Shown here one piece after another: positions 26,981-39,580 of a stretch of 64,000 nt of DNA. Source of the stretch: Erythrophleum ivorense. Its lineage: Eukaryota; Streptophyta; Magnoliopsida; Fabales; Fabaceae. Numbering within the stretch: the stretch's first letter is position 1; every line of letters starts with the position of its first letter. The notes beneath the pieces were generated by a model that saw only the letters and a program-made list of their open reading frames with translations, did not search any database and had not been told where the DNA came from. The stretch spans positions 5,001 through 69,000 of the forward strand of contig JAIUCV010000002.1 of assembly GCA_026724425.1 (NCBI GenBank), given 5' to 3'. Made by a program: the position numbers and the translations under genes.

Positions 26981-27306
26981 TTCCAAAGAGAACAAAATAA
27001 TTGGCTCAAAATTGACGTGAAACTATACATTCATCTATCCTATCGAGATATAATGCTCTTAACAATCAAAAGTTTTCTAACAATAAAGTGGGAAAAAGAT
27101 GTTTATTTATTTTTCATGGCTAAAAAGAATAAAAAAAACATATAAAGCTCAAAAGGGGAAAAACAAAGGATAAACATATGTAGGATGGTTATTTGGCTCT
27201 ATTTACAGTAAAATAATAAAAGAAAGGATGCCTCAATCATCTTAATACATGCTTGTGTAGATGTAGTTTCAATAAAGAATCAAGACAAATTCTAGAGTGA
27301 ATATTA

Positions 27307-29506
27307 TGATAAGTGAGAATTATCTTGTCAAAGGACCTCAAAAGATACTAGGTTGTAATAAAGATTTGTAACTAGTAGCACAACTTAAGTCATTTTCTAA
27401 AGAATTTGCTTCTAATTATCTATAAAAGAGTTCTTCTAGTGTGATTAAATCAGAGGTATTTGGTGGAGTTTTGATTTACTAAAATTCAAATGAATTAAAG
27501 AAAATAACAAGAACTAAAAACTTAAAACTAAGTGATGAGAACAACTAGGTAAAATGTGGTAACTAACTTTTGAATGGACTTCCTAAAATTTAATTATTTT
27601 TGCTCTCTTTTAATATACCAAAACTTGGACTTAACTTCTTACTTCTTAATGTATTCTTTATAAAAATTTTTGAATTATCATCCAAGACTGAAATTATTAA
27701 TTATCAAAGAATTTTTCAACCACAAATAACCATGAAAAATTAGCCACTTGAGTTAGAAATAAAAACACACCACAACAATATCTAAATGCTCATTAAAGTC
27801 ACTGAAAATTTCACTTAGAAATGCTAATCCACCGATTAAATTAAAGATTTCTTCAAGTACAAAAATCAAGCGAAATTTCTGTCTCTTAATACAATGATCA
27901 TTGCACTAAATAGCCTAAAAATAAAGAAAACTAATAAATTGGATAGTCATTATGTCTGAAATTTTCACAAACACTTAAGCATCAAAATGAATCTCCAAAT
28001 GTGAAATTGCAATCAAAATTACAAAGAAAATGAATCCAATAGAATCAAACACCAAAATCATCATTTAAAAAGTTAAACCTAGCCAAATTTAATAACAAAA
28101 TTAGTGCTAAAAGTAAGGGATAAGGCGAATATAAGTTAGCCAAATTTAGAGATGAATCTTGGAGTTCAAATCTTCACCCATAGAAGTCACATTCTTAGCC
28201 TGCTACTAAGGTGATTAAGCTTCCATTTAGGAGGTTTGAATAAGGAATTGAAAGGGAGAACACACGGCCATAGAGCTTCTCGAAATAGGATTAAATGATT
28301 ATGCTCTCTCCAGCATGCTACTGCCTTCAATCCAAACCCGAGCTCTCTGTATCATCCTTGCCTCCTTTTGTTTTCGTCTCTCTTTTTTGAAAGAATCCCT
28401 CACCTGAGCCTCCCAAATCCCAGCCACTCACGTGTTTCTATGTGTGATCTTTGTAGGCCCTTTTTTTGCATGTGAGTATATGTTTGCTACGTGGAATATG
28501 TGTGTGTAAGTGTGTGACATGAATATGAATGGAATGCTAAATATGTCAACATGAGAGAGACACTTATGAAGTGCGTGAATATCCTAGACCACATGCTTGT
28601 GTGTGAAAGGAGTGATGTGGCACTAGTGTAGCTACTGGACGAGGCAAAGAACCAAATGTCTATGTGTAAGTATAACCTATGCCTCTTATATTCCTTTGAA
28701 CCTCCATTAGTGTCAACATGTAAGGTAAGTGCAGAGGCTCATGCATGTGGGTGTAGCATGATTAATCAAAATGAAATGCCCTGTGTGAAATGCAATGTGT
28801 TTATGGAATGCCTTGGAGTGTGATTGTATGAAGTGGGTGTACCTCTTGCGTGAAGCATGACTGTGTGAATGTCTAAGTGGAAATAATGGAATTCATCCAT
28901 TCACCTGATAGTGGACTGTCGTGGCTTCCTGATTATCACCCGTGTGTCAATCAAAACCCAATGCCTTATTATGTTAGTCTGATGCATTAATTAGTGGACG
29001 GAAGTGTGAACATAAGAATGATAAAGTGGGCGAGCGACCTGGTTCCATGTATGTATGTAAGAATAAAGTGTGTAATTGAATGAGATACATCATATGAAAG
29101 AGCCCCTGCATGTGTAAGTGTGACCCCATGATATTCTCCTTGTGCCAATCCTCTCATCCAACTTTTTGTTTATTTATGTTCCAAAAAAATGCATTGAAAC
29201 TTATGGTAATTATTTACTCCTTGAATTGCACATTTGAAACTTCTATCTCTTCTCCAAATCAATTTTCCCATTTAAATTCCATTTTCCTATCAAAATTTGC
29301 AAAAATAATAGATAATATTAAGTAGGAAAATTTACAATTTTTTTAAAAGAAATTTATACATTGAAAACTAATAATTTTGTAAATTAATTCCTAGAATGCA
29401 AAAATAGCTAATAAAATCAAATATCCTCTAATTAAATCCATTAAACCTTAATTCATTATTAAAATGTTCAAATAAAGAAGAAAAAATATTAAAAAATGAT
29501 ATTTAT
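27307..29506 (-). repeat. LTR-like block related to the solo LTR at 31.4 kb
   Basis: Its left end (ACTAGGTTG, then CTAGTAGCACAACTTAAGTC) and right end (CTAATTAAATCCATTAAACC... then AAAATGATATTTATTA) parallel the two ends of the block at 31359-33916, and both have a more GC-rich middle with CACGTG. It is probably a diverged LTR of the same gypsy superfamily, either a solo LTR nested here or the 3' LTR belonging to the integrase fragment on its right. No protein-coding content. Limits are within tens of bases. Confidence 0.45.
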
Positions 29507-29975
29507 TAATAGGCGAATACTCACACAAGAAAGAGACAATACAAGGCCCAAAATTTTCACAGGTTTAAAATTATCACACTCAATCTATTAAAGTTAAATT
29601 CATTACCAATTTATTTAAATTTCATAAAACAAGATTAATTCCTAATTATGTTAAAATATTTTCAAACTTAAATTACTTCAGCTTGTATTTTTAACACAAA
29701 AAGAAAGTTACAAAATATATAAAAATTGCAAGAAAAATAAGAAAATAACAAAAATAACAAAAAGAAAGATCATACCTAAAAGAAAGCAGAATAATTCCTC
29801 CCCTCCCCCCTCTTACACTTAATATTTACATTATCCTTAATGTAACAACAATCCAATTCACCAATAAAAGAGAAGACAAGAAAGAAAGAAAAAAAGGAAG
29901 GAAAGAAAGACAGTGGGTGGATCAAGTGTATAAAGCATTATAAAAATGTAACTCATCCACTGTCTACTCCTAAAC

Positions 29976-31040
29976 TCACTCATAAAAATATTTAAACCTT
30001 TGCTCATTTACTGTGAAACACTTGTTAGTTGACTCATTCATAATCTCAAATGCACCATAAGAAAAAATACGAGCAACTATAAATGGACTAATCCATTTAA
30101 AACGTAGCTTACTAGGCATCAACTTTAGGCAGAAATTGTAGAAGATGACTCTTTCACCAACATGAAACCCTTTTCTTTCAACCATCTTGTCATGCACGAC
30201 CTTGATTTTTTCCTTATAAATTCTAGAGTTTTCATAGACTTCCAACTGAATCTCTTCAAGCTCTTGAAGTTGTGATTTTCTTTGAGAATAGGCTTGAGAT
30301 AGATTCATATTATACTTCTTTGCTACCCAAAAGGCTCTATGCTCAATCTTAACTGGTAAGTGACATGCTTTACCAAAAATCAACCTATAAGGCAACATGC
30401 TTATAGGAGTTTTGTAGGCAATATGGTAAACCCATAGTATATTCTCTAATCTTTTACTCCAATCTTTTTTGTTAGGTTACACTATTTTTTTTTAGAATTT
30501 ATTTTATCTCTCTATTTGATATCTCAGTTTGACTGTTTGTTTATAGATGGTAGAGGTGGCTACTTTATGTATCACACCATACTTGCGAAAAAGGCTTGCA
30601 TATTTCTATTATGAAAATGGGAGCCTTAATCATTGATAATTGCTCTAAGTATACCAAATTCGTAGAAAATATGAGATCTAACAAAGTCCACAATAACATA
30701 AAAATCATTAGTCTTGGTGGCTTTTGCTTTCACTCACTTTAAAACATAATCAATAGTTAAAAGAATATACATAAAACCAAAAGAAACAAGAGATGGACTC
30801 ATGAAGTCAATACCCAAAATATTAAATATTTCACAGAATAATAATGATTGTTAAGACATCTCATTCATACAAGAACTATTACATGTCTGTTAGCAACTTG
30901 TACAATTCCTACAATATGCATATGCATCCCTAAATAAGGTAGGCCAATAGAGTCTAAAATCTAAAACATTTCTAGCAGTATGCTAGAAACCAAAATAACC
31001 ATCACATGCAAGTATATGACAAAAGTGAAAAAAAGATGTT
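29976..31040 (-). pseudogene. Ty3/gypsy (Athila/Tat-like) integrase pseudogene
   Basis: An open piece of 140 codons at 29976-30398 (MLPYRLIFGKACHLPVKIEH onward) is the integrase C-terminal region; phrases such as YENSRIYKEK, GERVIFYN and LKLMPSKLRFKW are typical of the Athila/Tat side of gypsy. Upstream (30400-31040) the core domain can be followed through several stops, with a decayed counterpart of the DVWGIDFMGPFP phrase near 30800-30850. A strongly purine-rich minus-strand tract follows the stop at 29796-29812. Gag, RT and RNase H are absent; at its upstream edge the pseudogene runs straight into an LTR fragment at 31045. Confidence 0.85.
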
Positions 31041-31044
31041 AGGT

Positions 31045-31341
31045 CAAAACTAATTTTGAAGCAATAAGGCTCGCATCTTTAGCCTAATTTGAAATATCCA
31101 TGTCACTCTAATTTGCTAATTCATCTAGTCTGCAAGACAAAAAATACATATTAGGCTTCTAATGGAAAAATTGTAACAATGACAATTTAACTCAATTATA
31201 ATAATAATACGATTAAAAACTCATTTATCTAAATTTAGCCTATTTTATATAAAACAGACCCAAACTCATCAAAGTAGCCATGATGAATCATTATTAAGAC
31301 TAAATATGAGGGATATAAAATATGATAATGTCAAATTATCA
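31045..31341 (-). repeat. gypsy LTR fragment (right-hand copy)
   Basis: 297 bp aligning without length difference to 26000-26296, with scattered point differences. Only this quarter of the LTR survives; the remainder was lost together with gag and RT. Confidence 0.85.
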
Positions 31342-31358
31342 AACTAACAAAGCCGCAC

Positions 31359-33916
31359 TGATGCGGTCTGTCGCGCGACCCTCAAAATAAAACTAGGTTG
31401 ATAAAATATGCAGCTAGTGGCACAACCTAGGTCATCTCCCTCGGAATTGGAATGCAATGTTTGATTGAATTTTCTAAGTGTATGAAGATCCTAAAACTTA
31501 CTAATTTAGGGGGGTTTCAATCTAATTGAACTAAGTAAAATGAATCTAAAATAAAATTTCTAAATTCTACCTAGTTAGATGAATTATGGGTGGAGAATGG
31601 TCTTGTGACTAGCTTTGGAATCGTCCCTTGGTATCTACTATCCTTATCCTAATCCAATTGTGATTAATTCTGGCCTAAGAATTCCTAATTGTGTTCATAA
31701 CAGTTGTATCTTGAATTAACACTCAAGAATCAAGAAATTAACAATCTAATGTTGAATTGAGAACTCAACCTCGCATTAAATTGCTAACTCTTGTTTTAGG
31801 ATCAATGAACACCCAATTCGATTGATTAACTAAGTAATTAACCTCTGAACCATCATCCAAAAATGTCTAATTAAACAACTAAACACCAAGGAGTCCTCTA
31901 ATTAAACAATTAAAGGTTCAATCTCTCACATGCATTTCATCAAACACCTTGATTGCATACATGGGTAATTGCAAGAAATTGACAAATTCAGAATTTAATC
32001 CAACCAATTAATCAACAAAAAGGCTTCCTAATTAGAGTCTAAACAGCCACTAATTATAATTACACAATTTCTCAATCAAATACAACTTAAATAAGGCAAT
32101 ATATGAAAGAGAAAAAGTATAGGAAAAATAGAGATCCTTAGCCAAAATTCTGAGTTTATCCATGGATTCAAGCTTCAACTCAAGTGCCTTCTTCCTAGCT
32201 AGCCACAAATGGAGATTAGAGCTTCATTTTGATGAGATGGAGATGGAGAATGGAGGATGGATGAGACGGGGACGTGAGATGGGTGGCTGCTATACGAAAG
32301 GGGCGTGAGAATGGAGTGTGATGGGTGATGGCGTGAATGGATTGTGTGTCCTGGACGAAGGCGTGAATGTGGAGTGTATCCAAGTCCAAAAAATCCCCAA
32401 TGACGAGATGGGGTCTGAGTGTCTATTGCCTCTGCCCAAATTCAGCCCTTATCACGTGCTATTCATGTGCTTCATTTATTCCATGTGTGCATGCTCCATC
32501 TGTAACTTCTCACGTGGCTTTTCTTAATTTCATTTCCTCCTTCAGCCAGAGCTCCCTGGTGCTTCTTCTTTACGTGGCTTCATACTTCCTTTTAATTCAT
32601 TTTCACGTGGAAAGTTACTTGTCCAGCGAATTGCCCGTAGCCTCTTCTTCTATATTCCTGTAGCTCGTTCCAGCCACTCATCTCTTCCTTCCAGGCGTTG
32701 ACTCTCCCTTCAGCTACTGCACAATCTTCCAGCGTTTCTGCCCAGTTCAGCGTCTCACTCCAGCACTGCAGGTGTAATTCGAGAAAAATAGAGAAGCTCT
32801 CAGTTACTCCAGTCCTCTTTGCACAGTCCCCTCGTGAAGACCAGAACAAGAAAACGAAGCAGCAGTTCTGCCCAGTCCAGACCGAAGAGTAAATATGAAG
32901 CAACAGTTTTCCAGTGTTTCTCTCGGTGCCTACAGCTCTCCAGCCTCCTTCGAAAAATGAAGAAGCAGCTCCCAGTGTATTTTCGGCGCTCCTAGCCTCG
33001 AGACTTGTCCGAGAGAATGAGTGAATCAATCTTCCCCCCTCTCACGTGATCCTAGCTGCTGCTCAGTATTTTTCGGCGCCTCTCCCCTGCAGCTGCAGCG
33101 TTTTGTCCTAGAGAGATTTCACCAGGAGAATGAATCCCCTCCTTCTTCTTTCCACGTGATTTTTCCTCTTTAGCCCTTGACCTCTTTTCCTTCATTTGTT
33201 ACGTGATTTCTTTGCTCGAGCTCAATCCTTCTTTTCCTGTGAATCTGTAGCTTTTCCACGTTAACTTCTTCATGCATGCTCTATTTTTCATACTCCATCC
33301 AGCTCATAGCTTCTCTTCATTCTCAACTCCCATCCCACTGTGCAGCCCGTAGCTTCTCTTCTTCCAAACACCCATGCTTCTCATTCTTCGCGTTTTCTTC
33401 AACTTCTGCATGCGTTCTGCCCGTGCATGGTTCTTCCACGTTACAGCTTTGCTAACCCATGCTTCTTTAATCATTCCCCAGCCCATCACTTGCTTTTCTT
33501 CATCGTGCAGCTCAGGCTTCTTCTTGAGACGTGGGAATGTGCTGCTGTGCATGTGAATGACCATGTGTTTATGCATGAAACCACGTTCCAGTGAGCTCCT
33601 ACGTGGAATATTTGTTTGTGTTGTTGCAACATGGAGCATGATTCAACGTGGGAATTTTGTAGCATGATTCATCCATTCCTTCATCAACATGAGAGATGAT
33701 TTGCCCAAAATCTGCATAAAAGCAACAGAGAAAAATTCACAAAATTCATTTAAAAAGATTTATGCTTTTAAAATCAATTATTTTGCAGTTAAATTCCTAA
33801 AGTGCAGAAAATGGCTACTAAAATTAAATTCCATCTAAGCAAATCCATTAAGCTTTATTTAACATTCAAAATGCTTAAGTTAAGGGGACTAAAATACATA
33901 AAAATCATGCTTATCA
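31359..33916 (-). mobile_element. solo-LTR-like gypsy block, 2.56 kb
   Basis: Begins TGATGCGG and ends TTATCA, giving short inverted ends TGAT/ATCA. On the minus strand it starts TGATAAGCATGATTTTTATG, like many plant gypsy LTRs. No coding sequence; frames in it (32592-33029, 33304-33639) look compositional. A perfect palindrome GTCGCGCGAC lies at 31370-31379. The middle third is GC-richer than everything around it and is loaded with ACGT-core motifs. Instead of a 4-6 bp target duplication, a 23-bp direct repeat flanks the block. Confidence 0.6.
32451..33160. promoter_or_regulatory. G-box cluster inside the gypsy LTR
   Basis: Perfect CACGTG at 32453, 32511, 32604, 33043 and 33153, with further ACGT cores (ACGTGG near 32572 and 33601, ACGTGA near 32272 and 33201, CACGTT near 33257 and 33436, GACGTGG near 33528). 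G-box/ABRE elements bind bZIP and bHLH factors in stress and light responses. The position within an LTR suggests U3 promoter elements; activity is inferred. Confidence 0.5.
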
Positions 33917-34203
33917 AACTAACAAAGCCGCACCTTAAAAGGAAGAATCTAAAGACTTGCAAGTTGGAAATGAGAGCTAAAATCCAAGATAGTTGCACCG
34001 CCATTTTCCATTGCACCAATGTAACAACCAATGTTATTCTTTCTTCACAAATGGGTTTGTAATATTATATTACTTAAATTTGCCTATAAAATGCTATGTA
34101 ACCCATGTATTGAGGGTGTAATCGTTGAGCATAAATATTGTAATATATCACTTCTCTCTCTCCTTGTGTGGATAGTTTAATTTCTTCTTGTTAATTCTCT
34201 GCA
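33917..34203 (+). repeat. 3' LTR of Copia, right fragment
   Basis: About 287 bp homologous to the last part of the 5' LTR (20435-20719), ending ...CTCTGCA at 34203. It completes the 3' LTR begun at 25056. The short frame here (33802-34062) is the LTR read through, not a gene. Confidence 0.9.
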
Positions 34204-37200
34204 CTCTCCTCACATAATACAATTATACCAACTCCTAGATGATCCAAATCCCCCTCCCTCTTTTAATTGCTTCTTATTCTTCTTCAAAAAAATAGTTTTT
34301 CATCTATGAGTTAAGGTATTTTTATTTACAAATTTGTTCTACAAAACTAATACATGATAATAAATTCTAAAAAAGGTTTCATTTCTTTCAACGAATTGAA
34401 ATTATATAAGTATGGATTATTTTAAAGTTATTTTTCTAAACTTATAACATTAAAAAAATTAAATAATATTTATACAATTAAAAGTTGAAATTGAATCCAT
34501 ACATGCGAGAGCTATGCACATATTCAAACTAATCCTTGAGGTCTTCTTTTATAAACTAGATTCTACCATCACACAATGGGAGAGGGAGTAAAAAAAGCTG
34601 AATTAACATGTTTGATATGCTAGCCAAAGACAACCTCTAAAAACTCCTCTCTTTAAATATGGTGATCTCTTCTTCTTTAGACTATTGGAGGAAATTGCTC
34701 TCAATCATGGGAGAGCAAAAGATTAGACCATCTTGCCTCTGAGTACTTTTGTAGACTTACTGCTCTTCCTTTATCAAGCAAGTCCCCTCCAAATTCAGAC
34801 TTATTACTCTTCCTCTAGTCTAATCCATCAAGCAAACCTCCTCCACTGACCCGAAACTTCAAATCCGATGTGATAACATTCAAGAAGTTCATATTTGGAC
34901 ATTAGGGGTTCACTGTATATTGCAATGTAGAGATCAAAGCATTTGTGGTTTATGGTTGCTGTTAATATGTTCTTTTATCTCTAAATATTTTGCTTGATGC
35001 AGAGAACGGCCTTCAGATTCAGGCTAAGAAGGAAGATGGAATGAGGCTATAGGAATTTTCATTTTTAACATTACATTTTCTACATAAATAAAACATTTTG
35101 GGTGGCTATAATTTTTGAATAAATAAAGCACAGTAATGTTCCTCCCATAGGCCTATAATGCTTTTTAGGTTGCTATAAAATTTTTGCAATGGCTGGTAAA
35201 ATTGGAAGAAGATTAAAAACAAAGATAAAGTGGTTGGTTAAATATGAACCAAAATGAATTCACTCTAATCCTTTTTTAAAAAAAAATTCACTAGGTATTT
35301 TAGACTTTTAACATCTTTTTCATTCCATTTTTACCTCAAATTATCCAACTAAACAAAAAAGACAAAAGTTTCCTAATTCCTTCATATGTCATTACAAACA
35401 TGACTATGGGCTACATAACTTCTTTCTATCCCCAATCCATCTATTTTTCATCCCATCGAAAACATATCCTATATACCAAACTAAGCCTAAAAGTTGTACC
35501 TAAGTATTGCTCCACAAAATTATTATATTATGTGAGATGAGTTTTCTTTTTAAGTAACATGAACCACATACATGGAAGGTGCATGGTGTTCATCAAAACA
35601 CCTCTTATGAGCTATGATAATATTACTCTTGACAAAGAGTTAAGTAGACTCTTTTGATATACAAAATAATAAAAAATAAAAAATTTGAGAATAAAATATA
35701 ATTCTCATGTTTTTATTTTGGAAGATAATAAATATAATTTAAAAAATATTAAGTAATAATTATAAAAATATAATTGTTATTACATTTTAAAAAATCCTTT
35801 ATTCTTTTTCCTAAACCAAACGGGCAGGGTGATAGCTTTCAAGCTTCAACAGAAAATTGAGAAAAAGTTGTCGCTTGAGCAATTTCTCCACTTGCCGACA
35901 CACGCGTTGATCGAAAAGCGCAGAAAGCCAGAAATAGTAATGGAAAATAGAAATGGATTGGATGGGTAGCTTACGTGTATAACTGCTAGGAGAAGAAGAG
36001 GACGACACTTGGGACCAAGCCCACGTGTCAATGTCAGAATTTGTATTGAGTCAAAGATTGAGGAAATTTTCTTAGGGGCACCTGGAGCATGGTGCACCTA
36101 AAAAAATCTAGGGTTAGAAATAGATTTGTACAAGTGGAGTCCATACGTAGTACAGGTGAAATCTATGTGCAAAATAAATCTTAATCGTTGAGTGTACAAA
36201 TGACATGACGCCAGATGTATGTAAAAATTGCTTAAGATGGAGTCAATGCAACTGTGATGCTGTTCATGAAGTCATTCCAACTAAGCCCACTGAGTGTGAA
36301 TTTTTCTTTTTTGAAAACATAAAAAATAGAGTTGTCTTTCACTTAACTCATTACTTTGTTCATCTAAACACGAATTGACTTATTTGTCAAAATAAATACG
36401 ATAATTTAGCTGTCACTCATATTACTTGTCTTCACTTCCTTCTAATATTAAGAGTTTCTGTCAACATGAGCACAAGAAAATTAATATGACTTTTGTAGTT
36501 ACCCTTACTGTGTGTGGGTTCGAATACTACTAATATTAGAAGGTGCATGTGTTTGTTTAGGAGAATAGTTCAAAAACATAAATACTGCAATCATATATGG
36601 ATTTTAAATAGTAAAAATTGTTAGGCAAAATATTCATTTAGTCTCAATTTTCTACTATTTCCTAAAGAAATACAAGAACTGATTAATAAGTTCATCTAAA
36701 ACTATAAGAATTGATTTATTATAAAATAAGTATGACAATTAGAAATGTTCAAGAAATAAGTGCAAGAAAAAAGTATAAACAATAATGATAAAATCAATCT
36801 ATGAATTATTGTCTTCAAAATTCATTGAAATTTGACTAAATAAATTAGGTCAAAAGCTTCTATTTGCTCCTCAATTATAAACCTCACTCCAATGTTAATA
36901 TCTACATTAAAGTATTGAACGTAGGTGTTATAGGATTAACAGTAGGATTAATATCTACATCGTTTTGATCAATAATGTTGGAATAACTTATCTAAATAAC
37001 CATTTTGACTAGAGAAAAAAAAAAGTTGTTAATGTCTACTATTTTCAAGGAGATCACGGATCATCTATTGACCTTGTTCTACTCTAATTTCTATACTAAA
37101 GTATCAAATATAAGTATTGTGGAGTAAAGCAAACTAGGACATAAAAAAATAAAAAATTACATATATGATTAATTTTTTAGTCAATAATATTAAAAGATTT

Positions 37201-39580
37201 CAGTATAGATATAAAAGAAAACCTTAGACGTATATCATGGATGCCTTTATCAATAATATTAAAATAATATATTTTATTGACATTTTATTTTTTAAAATAT
37301 TATTTTACTCAAAATTATCTACTTAATTAAATGAACTATATATTCACATTATCATAGTGTACTATTTTATTTTATTTATTCTTCAAAAATTTCAATATTT
37401 GATAATATTTATTTTCATGTTTTTTTTCATACGTTAAATTCCTTTAGTCTCTACACTAACGAAACGATAGACCTAAACAATATTGTCACAAATGTTGAGC
37501 AGTAACTTCTATGAATGATTATGGTTAGAGAGATTTACTGTCGGAGCAAATTCATGGTCCAGATTATATAAATTGCATAAGCTTGGCATGTACGAGGTAT
37601 GAAAGTGGGTTAAATCAATTCAAAAGCAGTCGTTAGAGGGTCAATTCATAAATCAATGAAGGTCGTTTCTTAAAATTTTCATTCACACACTTACTACAGC
37701 CATAATCACCACCGTGACTGTTCGCCCCAGACTCACAATCACCCCTATATATGTGGATCCCAATTTGATTCACAAATTCAAAAAGGTGGTAGGTAATGGT
37801 CCCTTTTAGTCCTTATCTGTTAAACCTCATTTAATAAGCTAGTTTGTTCAGTCTTACTTAAGTTTTGTAAAATTTATAATAAAATATTTTAAAAATTAAA
37901 ATTATCCTTAAAAAGTGAAATTATTACTATTTATTATTAGAATTTATTACTATTCATTTTACTACTAAATTTTTAAAAAAATTATTATCAAAATTATTTA
38001 AATTGTAACTTTCTTAAAATGAATAATAAATTATTTATAACTTAATAACAGTTTTGATTTTTAGAAATAATTTTAATTTTTAAAAAATTTTTATTGTAAA
38101 TTTTACAAAATATTTTTAAATATAATTTTTCTTAGTTGTTATTTTTTTTTTAAGTTTTTAAATCTTATTGATTTTGATAGAGATGACTGAACTTCCGCAA
38201 TACATCATTTAGATGGTCGTACGCATCCCAGAAAAGTATCGCAAAAGGCTTTTGATAATACTTACGTAGATTATTACCTTTTTTTTCCATTTCAGTATCC
38301 TCATCTTTATTTTAGGATCTATTATATATTCTCAAAATTTAATCATACGTACGTAATTGTGTACTTGCAAATATCATTATTCATTCTATTAAAATTTAAT
38401 AAGCTGCTAAATTTTTTGTTTGCATACACGGGAACAAGAATAATTGAACTAAAAACTTAAATTATTTGAATGCTCACCATCAACTTATAATTTATACTGA
38501 AATATTTATCTTTACTAATCTAAGTTTTGATTATTTTTTAAAGCAATAAGAATAATTTTTTAAATATGGTATTTTGATATGAGAGAATACACTCTTAAAA
38601 TTATTTGATGAAAAAACTTAATTCAAGCAAAGTTCAAAAATATTTTTTATATATCATAATATTGAAAAAAAAATTACACTTTATAACTGAATATGTCATA
38701 ATTAAAAAATTGTAGACGGTTATGTATAATTATAATTGTAAGAATTGGGTAAAAAATATTATCCACAAAGTAAAAGATTAAAAAAAAAAAGAATACAAGC
38801 TAGGCAAGGGGCTCACTCGTGGGTACATGCAACAGAAAAAGTTTATGAACAAATGCATAGGAAGCAACTAACAAATAAAGGTATGAAGTTTTGAACTTAA
38901 AAAAATGTACGTGCTGAAAAAATGGTCTATATGTCTTCCATACCTTCCACGGAAACATATACAAAGAAGCATGTCATGATCAGGAAAAGTGGATGGTGGG
39001 AAGACGAAGACGAGAAAAGCCATTAGGTTAGCATTTTATTAGGTAATGAAGGCAAGCGGATATAATTTTTTAAGAAAATAGGTCAGAAGATGAGGTTGGT
39101 AGTTAATGTATTTGCTTAAAATCCTTGTAGTGAGATAGGAGCTGTTTTCTTCTCTATCATCTAAGATTTTCATATATTCTAAATATCAGATTATTTGTAT
39201 TCATATATTAGAATCCGTACCTAAGAGAATTTATCCTTTTAAATACACTAAATTAATATAGGTGGTGTGTCTTTAAAATCATGTAAAAAGAAATTTAGTC
39301 TTCGTGAACACTTAAACTAACCCGAAATATTTTTATACAAGATATCAGAACATTCAAAAACTATAAAGATTTCAAATTATATTATTTTATAATTTTGTTA
39401 ACTTTTATAAATCATATTCGTATCTTTTGTATGAAAAATCATTTTAATAGTCGTATCAAACATAAATATTTTAAATGCCATAATATTTAAAGTCTCAGAA
39501 ATTATGAACTGATGGCATACTAAACGTCTTCTGTAAAACAGCATAAGAATTTTTTTTGTTAATTTAAATCTGATTAAAAC
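34204..39580. other. AT-rich intergenic DNA, no gene seen
   Basis: No protein I recognise. Two overlapping short minus-strand frames at 35811-36097 read low-similarity peptides. A GGTGCACC palindrome at 36091-36098 (within GGAGCATGGTGCACC) lies in a stretch that looks repeat-like but has no identifiable partner in the window. An isolated exon-like scrap is listed separately at 35003-35052. The rest is long A/T-rich sequence. Confidence 0.6.
35003..35052 (+). pseudogene. possible terminal-exon remnant
   Basis: A good acceptor (TTTTGCTTGATGCAG) is followed by a short frame NGLQIQAKKEDGMRL and a stop, then an AATAAA-type signal (AAATAAAAC near 35086). The codon-like texture differs from surrounding DNA. 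I do not recognise the peptide and see no upstream exon, so it could be chance or the end of a lost gene. Confidence 0.2.

Larger units (their letters stand above)
25117..31341 (-). mobile_element. internally deleted Ty3/gypsy element inserted in the Copia 3' LTR
   Basis: A complete LTR at 25117-26296 pairs with a 297-bp LTR fragment at 31045-31341, matching 26000-26296 base for base in length. On the minus strand the LTR begins TGATAATTTGG and is preceded by the purine-rich AAGTGTGAGAGAATT, typical of a gypsy 3' LTR junction, so the element runs leftward. Gag, protease and RT are gone: an integrase pseudogene abuts the right LTR fragment. Flanks AACCT (25112-25116) and AACTA (31342-31346) are an imperfect 5-bp target duplication. 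A second LTR-like block (27307-29506) sits inside it. Confidence 0.75.
20378..34203 (+). mobile_element. Copia LTR retrotransposon, 3' LTR split by nested gypsy insertions
   Basis: Host element: 5' LTR 20378-20719 and a 3' LTR in two parts, 25056-25116 and 33917-34203, separated by 8.8 kb of foreign sequence. Joining the two parts restores the order of the 5' LTR; ACAAAGCCGCACCTTAAAA in the 5' copy continues exactly across the gap. Flanks are CTCTT before and CTCTC after the element, a 4/5 match to a 5-bp target duplication. The internal region runs gag-protease-integrase-RT-RNase H, which is Copia order. It has multiple stops and cannot move autonomously. Confidence 0.9.

Noticed and set aside
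26797..27145. small membrane-like or Tyr-Val-Cys-Met repeat protein
   Set aside because: Produced by the (TA)n(TATG)n microsatellite inside a gypsy element.
32318..33639. several 60-145-codon frames on both strands in the GC-richer block
   Set aside because: Long frames on both strands with unrelated translations, explained by higher GC content in an LTR; no known domain.
36500..36530. tRNA B-box-like GGGTTCGAATAC
   Set aside because: No A-box, acceptor stem or cloverleaf can be drawn upstream.
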